From Caldilineaceae bacterium bin5 (GTDB lineage: Bacteria; Chloroflexota; Anaerolineae; Caldilineales; Caldilineaceae), in assembly GCA_002238445.1 (NCBI GenBank), contig MPML01000042.1:1-41413 (forward strand): DNA of 41,413 nt, in the 5' to 3' direction. The notes under the pieces are model-generated. The model saw only the letters and a list, made by a program, of their open reading frames with translations. It was not told where the DNA came from and searched no databases. Of this stretch, positions 20,625 to 29,183 are shown piece by piece. Position numbers and translations under genes: made by a program. Each line of letters opens with the position of its first letter. Position 1 is the first letter of the stretch.

Positions 20625-21665
20625 CTATTTGTCCTGATAGAGCCAACAGCGGGCGCGATGCTGCGGTTCCGGTTCGAAATCGATGGGTGTTTCCAGGTCG
20701 CACAGGTTGTCGATGAAGTGGGTGCAGCGGGGGTGGAAGCGGCAGCCGGAGGGCGGGTTGACCAGGCTGGGCGGCTCGCCGGGGGGCACATCGCGAAAGA
20801 CGCGGGCGTTTTCGGGGTCGGGGTCGGCGATGGCGGCGAGGAGGGCGCGCGTGTAGGGATGGAGGGGGTTGCGGAGGACGTCGTCCATGAGCGCCTGTTC
20901 GACGATTTCGCCGGCGTACATGACGAAGATGCGTTCGGAGAAGTAGCGGACGGTGGAGAGGTCATGGGTGATGTAGACGACGGCCAGATTGTGTGAGCGC
21001 TGCAGCCCTTGCAGGAGGCGCAGGACCTCGACGCGCACGGACATGTCGAGCATGGAGACGGGTTCGTCGGCGACGATCATGCGGGGGCGTAGAAGCATGG
21101 CGCGGGCGATGACGACGCGCTGCTGCTGGCCGCCGCTGAGCATGTGGGGGAAGCGGGGGAGGATGTCGTCGACGGGGGTGAGTCTGACCTCTTCCATGAC
21201 CTCGTGAATGCGGTCACGGCGCTGGGACTCGTTCATGGTGCCGTGGATTTTGAGGGGTTCGGAGAGGATGCGGCGGATATCCATGAAGGGGGGCAGGGCG
21301 CCGAAGGGATCCTGCTGCACGTAGCCGACCTGGGAGCGGTACCACTGCAGCTCCTTTGAATCGAGGGTGCTGAGGTCGCGGCCTTCGAAGATGACGGAAC
21401 CGTCGGTGGGCATGTGCAGGCCGAGGATGGTTTTCATGAGGGTGGATTTGCCGCAGCCGCTTTCGCCGACGATGGCGATGGCTTCGCCGGCGTGGAGGTC
21501 GAAGCTGACGTCGTCGACGGCGCGGACGGTGCCGGCGCGTCCGAAGCCCCAGCGTCTGAGCTCGAACCAGGTGCGCAGATTGCGCAGTGAGAGGAGGGGC
21601 TCGGCGGGGGTATGGGAGCCGTTGGCGGGTTGGGTTTGTGCAGTTTCGGGTGTAGTCGTTGTCAT
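20625..21665 (-). CDS. peptide/nickel-type ABC transporter ATPase, DppF/OppF-like
   Basis: Cytoplasmic ATPase of 346 residues, the last gene of the import operon. It has Walker A GESGCGKST, Q-loop YVQQDPFGALPP, signature [15 protein letters not shown], Walker B MIVADEPVSMLD and the switch His in YITHDLS. The C-terminal oligopeptide-transporter extension carries CRFHPRCTHFIDNLC, the four-Cys pattern known in Dpp/Opp ATPases that can bind an iron-sulfur cluster. It pairs with the DppD-like ATPase 67 bases upstream. Walker B reads DEPVSMLD where DEPVSALD is usual. Confidence 0.95.
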   Translation of the reverse strand: MTTTTPETAQTQPANGSHTPAEPLLSLRNLRTWFELRRWGFGRAGTVRAVDDVSFDLHAGEAIAIVGESGCGKSTLMKTILGLHMPTDGSVIFEGRDLSTLDSKELQWYRSQVGYVQQDPFGALPPFMDIRRILSEPLKIHGTMNESQRRDRIHEVMEEVRLTPVDDILPRFPHMLSGGQQQRVVIARAMLLRPRMIVADEPVSMLDMSVRVEVLRLLQGLQRSHNLAVVYITHDLSTVRYFSERIFVMYAGEIVEQALMDDVLRNPLHPYTRALLAAIADPDPENARVFRDVPPGEPPSLVNPPSGCRFHPRCTHFIDNLCDLETPIDFEPEPQHRARCWLYQDK

Positions 21666-21732
21666 TGTCGGTTTTTCGGCGCGAGCAGGTTTTCGGCGAC
21701 GCGGGTAACAGGGAAGCGGGCGGCTGTGCGCG

Positions 21733-22713
21733 TCACTGGTTGTCCCCGTTCTGATGGAGCCAGCATTTCACGTGTTGGCGGCGGCCGGCGCGGACCAGTT
21801 CGGGGTCGTTTTCGCAGAGCTCGAAGCGGTGGTCGCAGCGGGGGGCGAAGCGACAGCCGGGGGCGATGTCCTGCAGGCTGGGGGGCTGGCCGCTGATGAA
21901 GTCGGGTTCCTCGGTCTGGCGGAGTTTGGGAACGCTGGACATGAGTTTCTGTGAGTAGGGATGGAGCGGCTCGACAAAGAATTGATCGGCGTCGTTGAGC
22001 TCGACGAGCTGGCCGGCGTACATGACGGCGGCGCGGTCGGCCAGTTCGCTGGAGGTGCCGATGTCGTGGGTGATGAGGATGAAGCTGGTGGAGGTCTCCT
22101 GCTTGACGCGTTTGAGGACGTTCATGATGTTGGCCTGGGTGAGGACGTCGAGGGCGGAGGTGGGCTCGTCGAGAATGATGAGGTCGGGGTCGGTAACCAT
22201 GGCCATGGCGATGGCGACGCGCTGACGCATGCCGCCGCTGAGCTCGAAGGCGTAGCGGTTGATGAAATCGGAGGGGACGCCGACTTGTTGAAAGGAGGCG
22301 GCGACCCGTTCGAGGGCTTCGGAGCGGCGGACGCCGTAGTGGGAGAGCAGTGGTTCGGCCACCTGTTCACCGACCTTGAGCACTGGATTGAGCGAGTTCA
22401 TAGCGGCCTGGGGTACGAGCGAAATCTGCACCCAGCGCACCTGCTGGCGATACTCTTCGTCGCTGAGCTGCATGACGTCCTGGCCATTGAGTTTGACGCT
22501 GCCGGAGTAGGTGTGGACGTTGCGGGGCAGCAGGCGCAGAATGGCCTTGGTGAGAGAGGTCTTGCCGCAGCCGGATTCACCGAGGATGACCATGGCTTCG
22601 TTGCGGCGCAGGTTTAGGCTGACGCTGTCGACGGCATGCAAGGTGCCCTGCTGCGTGCGGAAATAGAGACGCAGATCCTCGATTTGTAGCAGAGGCGGGT
22701 CGGAAAAGGCCAT
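21733..22713 (-). CDS. peptide/nickel-type ABC transporter ATPase, DppD/OppD-like
   Basis: Cytoplasmic ATPase of 326 residues. It has Walker A GESGCGKTSL, signature LSGGMRQRVAIAMAM, Walker B LIILDEPTSALD and the switch His in LITHDIG. The C-terminal extension contains CRFAPRCDHRFELC, the Dpp/Opp four-Cys motif. Its ATG overlaps the stop of the upstream permease gene by one base (TAATG), a sign of translational coupling. With the DppF-like partner it should form the heterodimeric motor for permeases B1 and B2, and perhaps for the ATPase-less cassette A further upstream. Confidence 0.95.
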   Translation of the reverse strand: MAFSDPPLLQIEDLRLYFRTQQGTLHAVDSVSLNLRRNEAMVILGESGCGKTSLTKAILRLLPRNVHTYSGSVKLNGQDVMQLSDEEYRQQVRWVQISLVPQAAMNSLNPVLKVGEQVAEPLLSHYGVRRSEALERVAASFQQVGVPSDFINRYAFELSGGMRQRVAIAMAMVTDPDLIILDEPTSALDVLTQANIMNVLKRVKQETSTSFILITHDIGTSSELADRAAVMYAGQLVELNDADQFFVEPLHPYSQKLMSSVPKLRQTEEPDFISGQPPSLQDIAPGCRFAPRCDHRFELCENDPELVRAGRRQHVKCWLHQNGDNQ

Positions 22714-24074
22714 TACAGATCTCGCAGTCTGGGGTTGAAGACTCTGTCGAGGGCGAAACCGACCATGGCGAAGCCGAGGCCGGAGATTAGCAGGAGCGCG
22801 GCAGGCTCGAGCACCCAGTAGTAGTTGCCCTGGTAGAGGGCGTCGTTGACGCGGGCGTCGCTGAGAACTTTGCCCCAGGTGGGGAGCAGGGGGTCGCCGA
22901 GATTGAGCACGGCGAGGGTCGCCTCGACGAAGACGAAGGAGGGGATAGCTACGACGAAACCGGGTACGAGGGTGGGAATCAGGCGGGGGATGAGGTAAAG
23001 GAAGATGATGCGGAAGTTGCCGGCGCCGTAGGCGCGGGCGGCCTCGAAGTAGGGCGACTCTTTGATCTGGAGGAAGATGGCACGGCTGGTTTTTATGCCT
23101 GAGCTGAAGACGCTCAACGCGATCAGGACGCCGAGCATCACCCAGATGCTGCGCGAGTAAAAGAGACCGACCATGATGAGGATAGGCAGGACGGGCAGGA
23201 TGAGGTTGACCTCGGTTATGCGCTGGATGACGGCGTCAACGATTCCTCCGAACCATACGCCGATGGCGGCTACGATGAATGTGCTGACGGAGGTTCCTAC
23301 GGCTGCAGCGAGGCCGAAGGCGAGGGCGACGGGCATGCCCCACATCAGGGCCAGCATGAGGTCGCGGCGCAGGTGATCGGTGCCGGCGAGGCCGTAGACC
23401 TGGCCGTAGACGACGAGACGGGCGTCGACGTCGGCGTCATCCTCGAAGACGAGCCCGGCGGCGACGAGCTGGTAAGTGCCCTTGAGCGGCCTGGGGTCGT
23501 CTTCGGGGGAGGCGGGGTCGGCGAATAGGGCGATTTCGGCTCTTACGCCGTCGAGACGTCTTTCAAGTTTTTCTTCCTGGGAGAAGCGGACAGTAACGGG
23601 CCCTTCGACGGTGACATCGGCGATGCGGATTTCGCGTCCGTCGGGCGTCAGCCAGGTGAGTGTAACGAGGGGGCGTTTCTGTTCATGCTCAGAGGTGAGG
23701 AAGAGGGAGATTTCCTGGGGAAACGCGTCGGCGGTGTAGTCGAAGGTGAAGGTGGTGATGACGTCGGTCATCTCTTCGGAGACTACCTGGCGCTCTTTTT
23801 GCACGGAAACGTCATCGGATTCGCCGGCGGGGCCCAGGGCCATCGTTTCGGGCAGGTTGACGCCGGGGAAGAGGTTATACCATTTGGGCTTGGCGGTGCG
23901 CGGGTTCTCGAGCCATACACCCTCTCCACCCCGCCAAAGGTTAACTGCTTCACTGTAGGGAATGGCGATGACGGTATAGATGGAAAAGAGGACCATGGCG
24001 ATGATTATGGCGAGGCCGACGATGGCGGAGGGATATTGGGAAAGAGCGGACAGGGTGCGGCGAATTGCTGTCAT
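22713..24074 (-). CDS. ABC transporter permease B2 (DppC-like) with large extracytoplasmic insert
   Basis: Membrane permease of 453 residues, about 130-150 longer than usual DppC proteins. The first helix (YPSAIVGLAIIIAMVLFSIY) is near residue 14. The conserved GTDHLRRDLMLALMWGMPVA, which begins the transmembrane core, comes only near residue 235. Between them lies a region that should be outside the cell, rich in beta-type sequence: TFTFDYTADAFPQEISLFL, PLVTLTWLTPDGREI, GPVTVRFSQEEKLERRLDG. The core and the ATPase-contact loop (EAARAYGAGNFRIIFLYLIP) are normal. The gene overlaps its neighbours by four bases (ATGA) upstream and one base downstream. The insert may dock the unusual solute-binding protein B (inference). 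Confidence 0.92.
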   Translation of the reverse strand: MTAIRRTLSALSQYPSAIVGLAIIIAMVLFSIYTVIAIPYSEAVNLWRGGEGVWLENPRTAKPKWYNLFPGVNLPETMALGPAGESDDVSVQKERQVVSEEMTDVITTFTFDYTADAFPQEISLFLTSEHEQKRPLVTLTWLTPDGREIRIADVTVEGPVTVRFSQEEKLERRLDGVRAEIALFADPASPEDDPRPLKGTYQLVAAGLVFEDDADVDARLVVYGQVYGLAGTDHLRRDLMLALMWGMPVALAFGLAAAVGTSVSTFIVAAIGVWFGGIVDAVIQRITEVNLILPVLPILIMVGLFYSRSIWVMLGVLIALSVFSSGIKTSRAIFLQIKESPYFEAARAYGAGNFRIIFLYLIPRLIPTLVPGFVVAIPSFVFVEATLAVLNLGDPLLPTWGKVLSDARVNDALYQGNYYWVLEPAALLLISGLGFAMVGFALDRVFNPRLRDL

Positions 24075-25213
24075 GCCTGCCCTCCTTGGTTGCCGCCAAC
24101 CTTGACGCGGGGGTCAATGAGGGCGTAGACGATGTCGAGGAAGAAGACGGTGAAGCCGAGCAGGTAGGCATAGATGACGGTGGAGCCGACGATCACCGAC
24201 GTTTCAAATATGTTAGCGGCCAGATAGAAAAGCCGCCCCAGGCCCGGCCAGTTGAAGATGGTCTCGAGAACGATTGAACCGAACCAGAGGCCGATGATTG
24301 AGAGCGCGAGGCCGGTGACGATGGTGGGCATGGTGGGGCGCATGATGTAGCGGCGCTCGACCACGCGGTCGGACAGGCCTTTGGCGCGGGCCATGTCGAC
24401 ATAGTCTTCATTGGAAAAGATGAGGAAAAAGGTGCGCTGGCCGTAGATGCCCAGGAAGATGGCGCTGAAAAAGATGGCGATGACCGGCAGCACCATGTGG
24501 TTGAGGACGCTGAGGGCGTAGTTAATGATCGAATCGGGCGGGGGCGCGGAGACGAGACCTCCGAATGGGAACCAGCCCAGCAGGGCAGCAAAGAGCAGAA
24601 TGAAGAAGAGGCCGTAAAACCAGCTGGGGGCAGCGGAGGTGGGGGCCAATCCAACGATGACCCGGTCGAGCCTGCTGCCGTAGTTGCGAGAAAGATAAAG
24701 GGCGACGAAGATTCCGACGAAGAAGAGCAAAAAGAAGGTGGTGGAGAAGAGAAGTAATGTGGCCGGCAAGCGCTCCAAGATGATGTTGCGCACTTGCCGT
24801 GAGCCGCTGTCGCTGGACATGTTATCGGCCCAGCCCAGGTTCAGTGTCATGGCTCCCAAGAGAAAGCGGAAGCTGCGGAGGAGGAAGGGTTGGTCAAGCC
24901 CCATTCGTTTTTCCTGCAAGGCGACCAACTGTTCGACATGATCGCGACGTTCTTCGGCGGTCATGTTTTTGATTTCCGGATCGAACCCCAAAAGAATTGC
25001 CACGTTCTCGCGGATATAGTTTCTGCGAATCTCATCCACATGGCCACCCATATTGGCGATCAGAATCGTCAGGTAGACGCCGATCAGGACGGTGAAGAAA
25101 AGGGCAATCAAACGAAGCCCTGTGTACTGCACGACGCGGGCGAGCGTGCTTTGCGTCTGCGGGCGATCGGCGCTCTCGGCGCCGGGTTGGAGGGGCAGAG
25201 CCGCGTCTGTCAT
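24071..25213 (-). CDS. ABC transporter permease B1 (DppB-like)
   Basis: Inner-membrane permease of 380 residues. The N-terminal helix is GLRLIALFFTVLIGVYLTIL. The family core includes LFSTTFFLLFFVGIFVALY, the EAA-like loop (DYVDMARAKGLSDRVVERRY) and the end GLGRLFYLAANIFE. It is somewhat longer than standard DppB because of an extracytoplasmic segment around 50-110 (ENVAILLGFDPEIKNMTAEE). I chose the start at 25213 (MTDAALPLQP) because AGAGG lies seven bases before it; the open frame extends to 25282. It is followed by B2 with a 4-base overlap. Confidence 0.93.
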   Translation of the reverse strand: MTDAALPLQPGAESADRPQTQSTLARVVQYTGLRLIALFFTVLIGVYLTILIANMGGHVDEIRRNYIRENVAILLGFDPEIKNMTAEERRDHVEQLVALQEKRMGLDQPFLLRSFRFLLGAMTLNLGWADNMSSDSGSRQVRNIILERLPATLLLFSTTFFLLFFVGIFVALYLSRNYGSRLDRVIVGLAPTSAAPSWFYGLFFILLFAALLGWFPFGGLVSAPPPDSIINYALSVLNHMVLPVIAIFFSAIFLGIYGQRTFFLIFSNEDYVDMARAKGLSDRVVERRYIMRPTMPTIVTGLALSIIGLWFGSIVLETIFNWPGLGRLFYLAANIFETSVIVGSTVIYAYLLGFTVFFLDIVYALIDPRVKVGGNQGGQA

Positions 25214-25254
25214 AGGTGATCCTCTCAGATTCAGGAGAGAGTGAAGAGGAGCGG

Positions 25255-25278
25255 GGTGTGAGATCGAAGTCTCACACC
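25255..25278. promoter_or_regulatory. intercistronic hairpin between SBP-B and permease B1
   Basis: GGTGTGAGA, a 6-base loop, TCTCACACC; the stem can extend with mismatches to about 17 bp (AGGAGTG with CGCTCCT). It lies in the gap after the solute-binding gene, without a T-tract. Such hairpins usually stabilise the upstream message, so the binding protein is made in excess. Confidence 0.75.
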
Positions 25279-25306
25279 TCACTCCTTATGTTTCACTGCT
25301 TCAATG

Positions 25307-27889
25307 TCAGTTCGTGGTCACGAACTCGAGGGACGAGAAGGTGGGGATGCTGACGCGCAGGGGCGCAACGGCCACCTCCAGTTTATTGGCGCCGGATTCG
25401 AGGCCGGCGGTGTCTTCGGCGCTGAGGGTGATCTGCCAGTGGCCATCTTCCACGGCTTCGGCGGTGCCGGTCAGGGCGAGTTCACCGAGGGCGTCAAAGA
25501 CGAGATACTTGACTTCGTCGATATCGGCGATGGCGTAGGCGTCGCCGCCAAAGTCGATCGTCACGTCGAAGGTGGCCGCATCGCCGGAGGCGACGCGGGC
25601 GGGCCCGTCGACCGAGACTTCGGCGATCATGGGTGTGTCGAAGCCTTCCCACTTACTGGAAGCATCGGGGAAGCTTTCGACACGAATCAACTGGACAGTT
25701 TTCTCGGTGGTGAAGGCCTTCTCGAGGTAGAAGGGCCCGTTGCCGACCCAGAAGTGCCCTTTATCTTCGTACCAGGCACTGAGGTTTTCCCAGCGGGCGC
25801 CGGCTTCATCGGCGCTGATGTAGTCGCCGAGGGTGGACGCGTAGGGGATGTGTCCATCGGCGGTGGCGGATTCGAGATGGCCTTCGAGGATCTCGATGCT
25901 CGGCCCGGCGATGTAGCTCATCCACTCGATTTCATTGGCATCGGCCTTGTCGGACGAGAAGGCGAGGTCGCCGGCGGCTTCAGCCAGCAGCCCAACGGCC
26001 ATGGTATGCCAGGGTGTGCTGGGGAAGAAGTTGGCCACGTTCAGCTCGGCGTCTAGGGTGTACTGGTCACTGTAGTACTCGATGACTAGGGGGCTGGTCT
26101 GCGCGATGCGGTAGCCCCTGAAGTGGCTCTGGAAGTTGTTCAGACTCGGCACCTGGGCCTCGTCGAAGACGGCGCTATCTTCCTTGGCCAGGTCGAAGGT
26201 GGTGATCATGCTCAGAACGACGTCGGCGAGACTGAGCGAGCTGCCGTCGTGCCAGGTCAGGTCGGAAAGATCGTTCGGATAGTAGACGACACTCTTGATG
26301 TTGGCGGTGAGGCCATCGGGATGGAGGTCGCCGACGGTGACGAACTGCTGTTCAACGGCGTCCCAGTCGAGCCAAGCATCTTCGGGCACTTCGATCTGTT
26401 CGGCGAAGGTCAGCTCAACCCAGTCATGGGTGCTGCCGACGGGCAGCCCATCCTTGACGGTTACTTCGGCTCTGTCGAAGCGCTGCGGCCACTGGAGACC
26501 GGTGAAGGGGTCGGGCATGGCGCCCAAGTCGGCGGTGGCGCGGATCAGCATTGTGTCGTAGATCCAGTTGGTGCCGGCGACGGGGTTCCAAGGCTCGGGC
26601 AGCATGCTGGGCATGGCGATGGTGAGGGTGCCGCCCTCTTCGCCGGTGCGTCGCAGGGTGTAGGGCCAGAGGCGGGCGCCGTTGAGGCCGCCGGCCAGGT
26701 CTGTGGAAACAGAGACATCGCCTCTGTAGGCGGTGAAGCCGAGCTGGTTGACGAGCCAGACGCGTACTGAGTCCTGCATGGAGAGGGCGAGTACGTCGCC
26801 GAAGAGCTCGCGGCGTTCGTCCATGGTGGTGAAGTCTCGCAGGTCCAGTTTTTCAGACATGGCGTCGAATTCTTCGGAGGGCGTGTATGCCTGCCAGAGT
26901 GGGAAGGGCAGCCCGCGGTTGGTGTAGAAGAAGTCGAAGTTGCCGGCCTGGTCGCGGCTGATGGCTGTGGTAATCCAGCCGCCGGTGTAGATGTGGAACT
27001 GGCCTTCGTTGGGGTCGGTGCCGATCCAGATGGGCGATGCTTCGGAGGCGGTCTTGTAGTCGCGGACGACGGCGAAGCCCAGGTCCTCGAGCATTGTGGA
27101 AACGTAGTCGCCGATTTCCTTACGCTCATCTTCGGTGCGGATCAGGAAGATAACTTCGACGGGCTCGTCCTCGTAGTTCCAGACGCCGTCGACCAATTCG
27201 GCGCCAAGCGCCTCCATCTCCTCGTTGATGATCTCGGCAGCCGTGTCGGGGTTATGTGCATACTCCAACTCGAGCTGGCGGACGATATCAACGAGACGGG
27301 CATAGTCGGGGAAGGCGTTGGTGATGGCCATGTAGCGAGGGGAGGCCAGCCCGCCGTAGATTTCCTGGGAGATGAAATCGCGGTCAACCAGGTAGTTCAT
27401 GGCCTCGCGAATGCGGGGCACGGCGAACGGGTTGAGTTTGCCGGTGGCTTCGAAGACAGGGCCGGCGGGGTTGAAGGTGAGCTCTGCGTAGACGCCGAAG
27501 GAGTTGGAGTAGGTCAGGCTGTCGGTGTCCTGGACAGTAGCGTAGACCTCAGCATCGCTGATGGAGAAGGCGTAGGCGTCGATCTCCGCGAGATCCATAC
27601 GGGTGACAGCGGCTGCGGCTGAGGGCTCTTCGACGGCGATAACTTCGTCGACCCAGGCGCCGGTGCGTTCGCTCATGGCAGCGGGCGCTTCTTCTTCAGC
27701 CTCGGCTACTTCCTCAGTTTCTTCCTCTTCTTCGGCGGCCACCTCCTCCGTATCCTCGGCGGCCTGTTCCTCCTGTGCGGGCGCGGCCGGTTCTTCGGCC
27801 ATTTCCGGCTCATCGGATGCGCCGCAGGCAGCGAGGACAAGGACGGCGATCAACAGGATCGCCAGGAAGGAAAATCGTTTGGTTCTCAT
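25307..27889 (-). CDS. family 5 extracellular solute-binding lipoprotein (SBP-B), permuted order
   Basis: Substrate-binding lipoprotein of 860 residues for the peptide-type importer encoded next. Signal and lipobox: LLIAVLVLAAC (Cys 22), then an acidic Glu/Ala linker to about residue 75. The order of the family parts is unusual. Residues 157-400 look like the usual second half (VPRIREAMNYLVDRDFISQE; FHIYTGGWITTAISRDQAGN). Residues 418-750 look like the usual first half: GGTLTIAM at 419-426, then LTWHDGSSLSLADVVLSM near 544 and VGNGPFYLEKAF near 715. A C-terminal beta-rich, Ig-like domain follows (about 755-860). Start at 27889 (MRTKRF) with AAGGAG eight bases upstream; the frame continues to 27976. 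Confidence 0.9.
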   Translation of the reverse strand: MRTKRFSFLAILLIAVLVLAACGASDEPEMAEEPAAPAQEEQAAEDTEEVAAEEEEETEEVAEAEEEAPAAMSERTGAWVDEVIAVEEPSAAAAVTRMDLAEIDAYAFSISDAEVYATVQDTDSLTYSNSFGVYAELTFNPAGPVFEATGKLNPFAVPRIREAMNYLVDRDFISQEIYGGLASPRYMAITNAFPDYARLVDIVRQLELEYAHNPDTAAEIINEEMEALGAELVDGVWNYEDEPVEVIFLIRTEDERKEIGDYVSTMLEDLGFAVVRDYKTASEASPIWIGTDPNEGQFHIYTGGWITTAISRDQAGNFDFFYTNRGLPFPLWQAYTPSEEFDAMSEKLDLRDFTTMDERRELFGDVLALSMQDSVRVWLVNQLGFTAYRGDVSVSTDLAGGLNGARLWPYTLRRTGEEGGTLTIAMPSMLPEPWNPVAGTNWIYDTMLIRATADLGAMPDPFTGLQWPQRFDRAEVTVKDGLPVGSTHDWVELTFAEQIEVPEDAWLDWDAVEQQFVTVGDLHPDGLTANIKSVVYYPNDLSDLTWHDGSSLSLADVVLSMITTFDLAKEDSAVFDEAQVPSLNNFQSHFRGYRIAQTSPLVIEYYSDQYTLDAELNVANFFPSTPWHTMAVGLLAEAAGDLAFSSDKADANEIEWMSYIAGPSIEILEGHLESATADGHIPYASTLGDYISADEAGARWENLSAWYEDKGHFWVGNGPFYLEKAFTTEKTVQLIRVESFPDASSKWEGFDTPMIAEVSVDGPARVASGDAATFDVTIDFGGDAYAIADIDEVKYLVFDALGELALTGTAEAVEDGHWQITLSAEDTAGLESGANKLEVAVAPLRVSIPTFSSLEFVTTN

Positions 27890-27999
27890 ACGTTTAACTC
27901 CTTTTCTGAGAGCTTGCAACAAGTGTTTGGCAGTCGGTGCGCAGCCGGTGGATGGAGCTGACCGGATCCGCTGCACACACCGTACTGTTTACCGAATAT

Positions 28000-28300
28000 T
28001 TTTGGGGCTTATATACGAAAATAACATTTGTATACCTTTCTGGCAGCACCGCGTACAGATGCGGTTACGCTACCGACGCGAATACCCCACGCGCCATGAT
28101 GTTCCGAGCGGCGTTCAGGTCCCTGTCGGCAACATAACCGCAACTCGAACACTCGAATACCCGATAAACCTTAGCCTTGGCGTTCACGTCGCCACATTCC
28201 GCACACTGGCGAGATGTGTACGCAGGGTTGACTTCAACGAGTTTGCGACCGGCCCATTCTGCCTTGTACGCTAACTGCTGTCTGATCACGCCCCACGTCT
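28000..28300 (-). ncRNA. possible omega-RNA (reRNA) region of the TnpB element
   Basis: By family rule, TnpB guide RNA covers the 3' part of tnpB and the element right end. Directly after the stop codon the minus strand has a hairpin, CCGC-8 bases-GCGG (28049-28064), followed by GCTGCCAGAAAGG and then AT-rich sequence. The guide would be the bases just outside the right end, around 28000-28030. The boundary is not known, so both limits are estimates. Confidence 0.35.
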
Positions 28301-29183
28301 GAGCCAAAACCTCTCGGTTTAGTCCCCGCTTATACGATCCACCCGCAGCTGTCATATTCTTCACCTTCAAATCTTCCACGACGATTACTTCATATCGACG
28401 AACCAAATCAGTAGTGATGGCGTGACAAGCGTTGCGATTACGTAAAACGTTGCGCCGCTTCTCTCTGGCAAAAGCAGACACCGCCTTGCGACGACCAGAA
28501 CTTCCTTTTTCACACCGACTAATGGCTCTCTGCAACACCCGTTCGCGCTTGCGCACGACCCGCCTCTCCACCACCTCGCCATCACTGAGCGTCATGCGCT
28601 GATTGACGCCCATGTCAATTCCCACAACCTGATCACTGTATGGTAACGGCGTCACATCTTCGACATACACCAGATCAGCCCACAGATGTCGCCCCCGCAT
28701 CACGAACCGCAGTCCCTTGAGTTGACGACTGTCGGGCAATTCTCTGTTCGGACGAATTCGCAGGCCGGGCATCCCCTTGACGCGAATACGCCCATCCTTG
28801 ACCATTTCAGGCGTCACTTCCGCCAACTCGATACACTGATATCGGCCTGGACCCTGAAAACGAGGATATCCGGGCTTATCTCCGCTTTTGACACGTCGAA
28901 AAAAATCCTGAAACGACCGATCTAGCCGAACCAAAACTCCGCGCGCAATCTGTACACTCAGATCACGCCACCACTGCGACTCCGCACGCAAACGCGTCAG
29001 GTGCTTCATCTGCGAAAATTTCGACATGCTTTTCCCACACACCCGATAAATATTGCGCCGTTCTTCCACAGAACGATTGTACAGCCATCGGCACGCACCC
29101 AAAATCTCTCGAACACGCCCATACCCGGCAGCCGTTAAGTACACCCTTTCTTGATATGTCTTATGCACTATCGACTCATTCAT
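28065..29183 (-). CDS. tnpB: TnpB, IS605/IS1341-type OrfB RNA-guided nuclease
   Basis: A 372-residue TnpB that looks intact. The RuvC-like residues are present: D190 in VVGIDMGV, E270 in VIVVEDLKVKNM, and the last Asp in VADRDLNAARNIM (353/355). The zinc ribbon is CAEC (327, 330) and CSSC (345, 348). The N-terminal helix region (HKTYQERVYLTAAG, then CRWLYNRSVEE) is typical. TnpB cuts DNA with a guide RNA and helps retain IS200/IS605-type elements. No TnpA (Y1 transposase) gene is adjacent, so it is a stand-alone copy. Its ATG overlaps the stop of permease A2 by four bases (ATGA), so it may be translated from the transporter message. It is more AT-rich than the genes around it. Confidence 0.95.
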   Translation of the reverse strand: MNESIVHKTYQERVYLTAAGYGRVREILGACRWLYNRSVEERRNIYRVCGKSMSKFSQMKHLTRLRAESQWWRDLSVQIARGVLVRLDRSFQDFFRRVKSGDKPGYPRFQGPGRYQCIELAEVTPEMVKDGRIRVKGMPGLRIRPNRELPDSRQLKGLRFVMRGRHLWADLVYVEDVTPLPYSDQVVGIDMGVNQRMTLSDGEVVERRVVRKRERVLQRAISRCEKGSSGRRKAVSAFAREKRRNVLRNRNACHAITTDLVRRYEVIVVEDLKVKNMTAAGGSYKRGLNREVLAQTWGVIRQQLAYKAEWAGRKLVEVNPAYTSRQCAECGDVNAKAKVYRVFECSSCGYVADRDLNAARNIMARGVFASVA

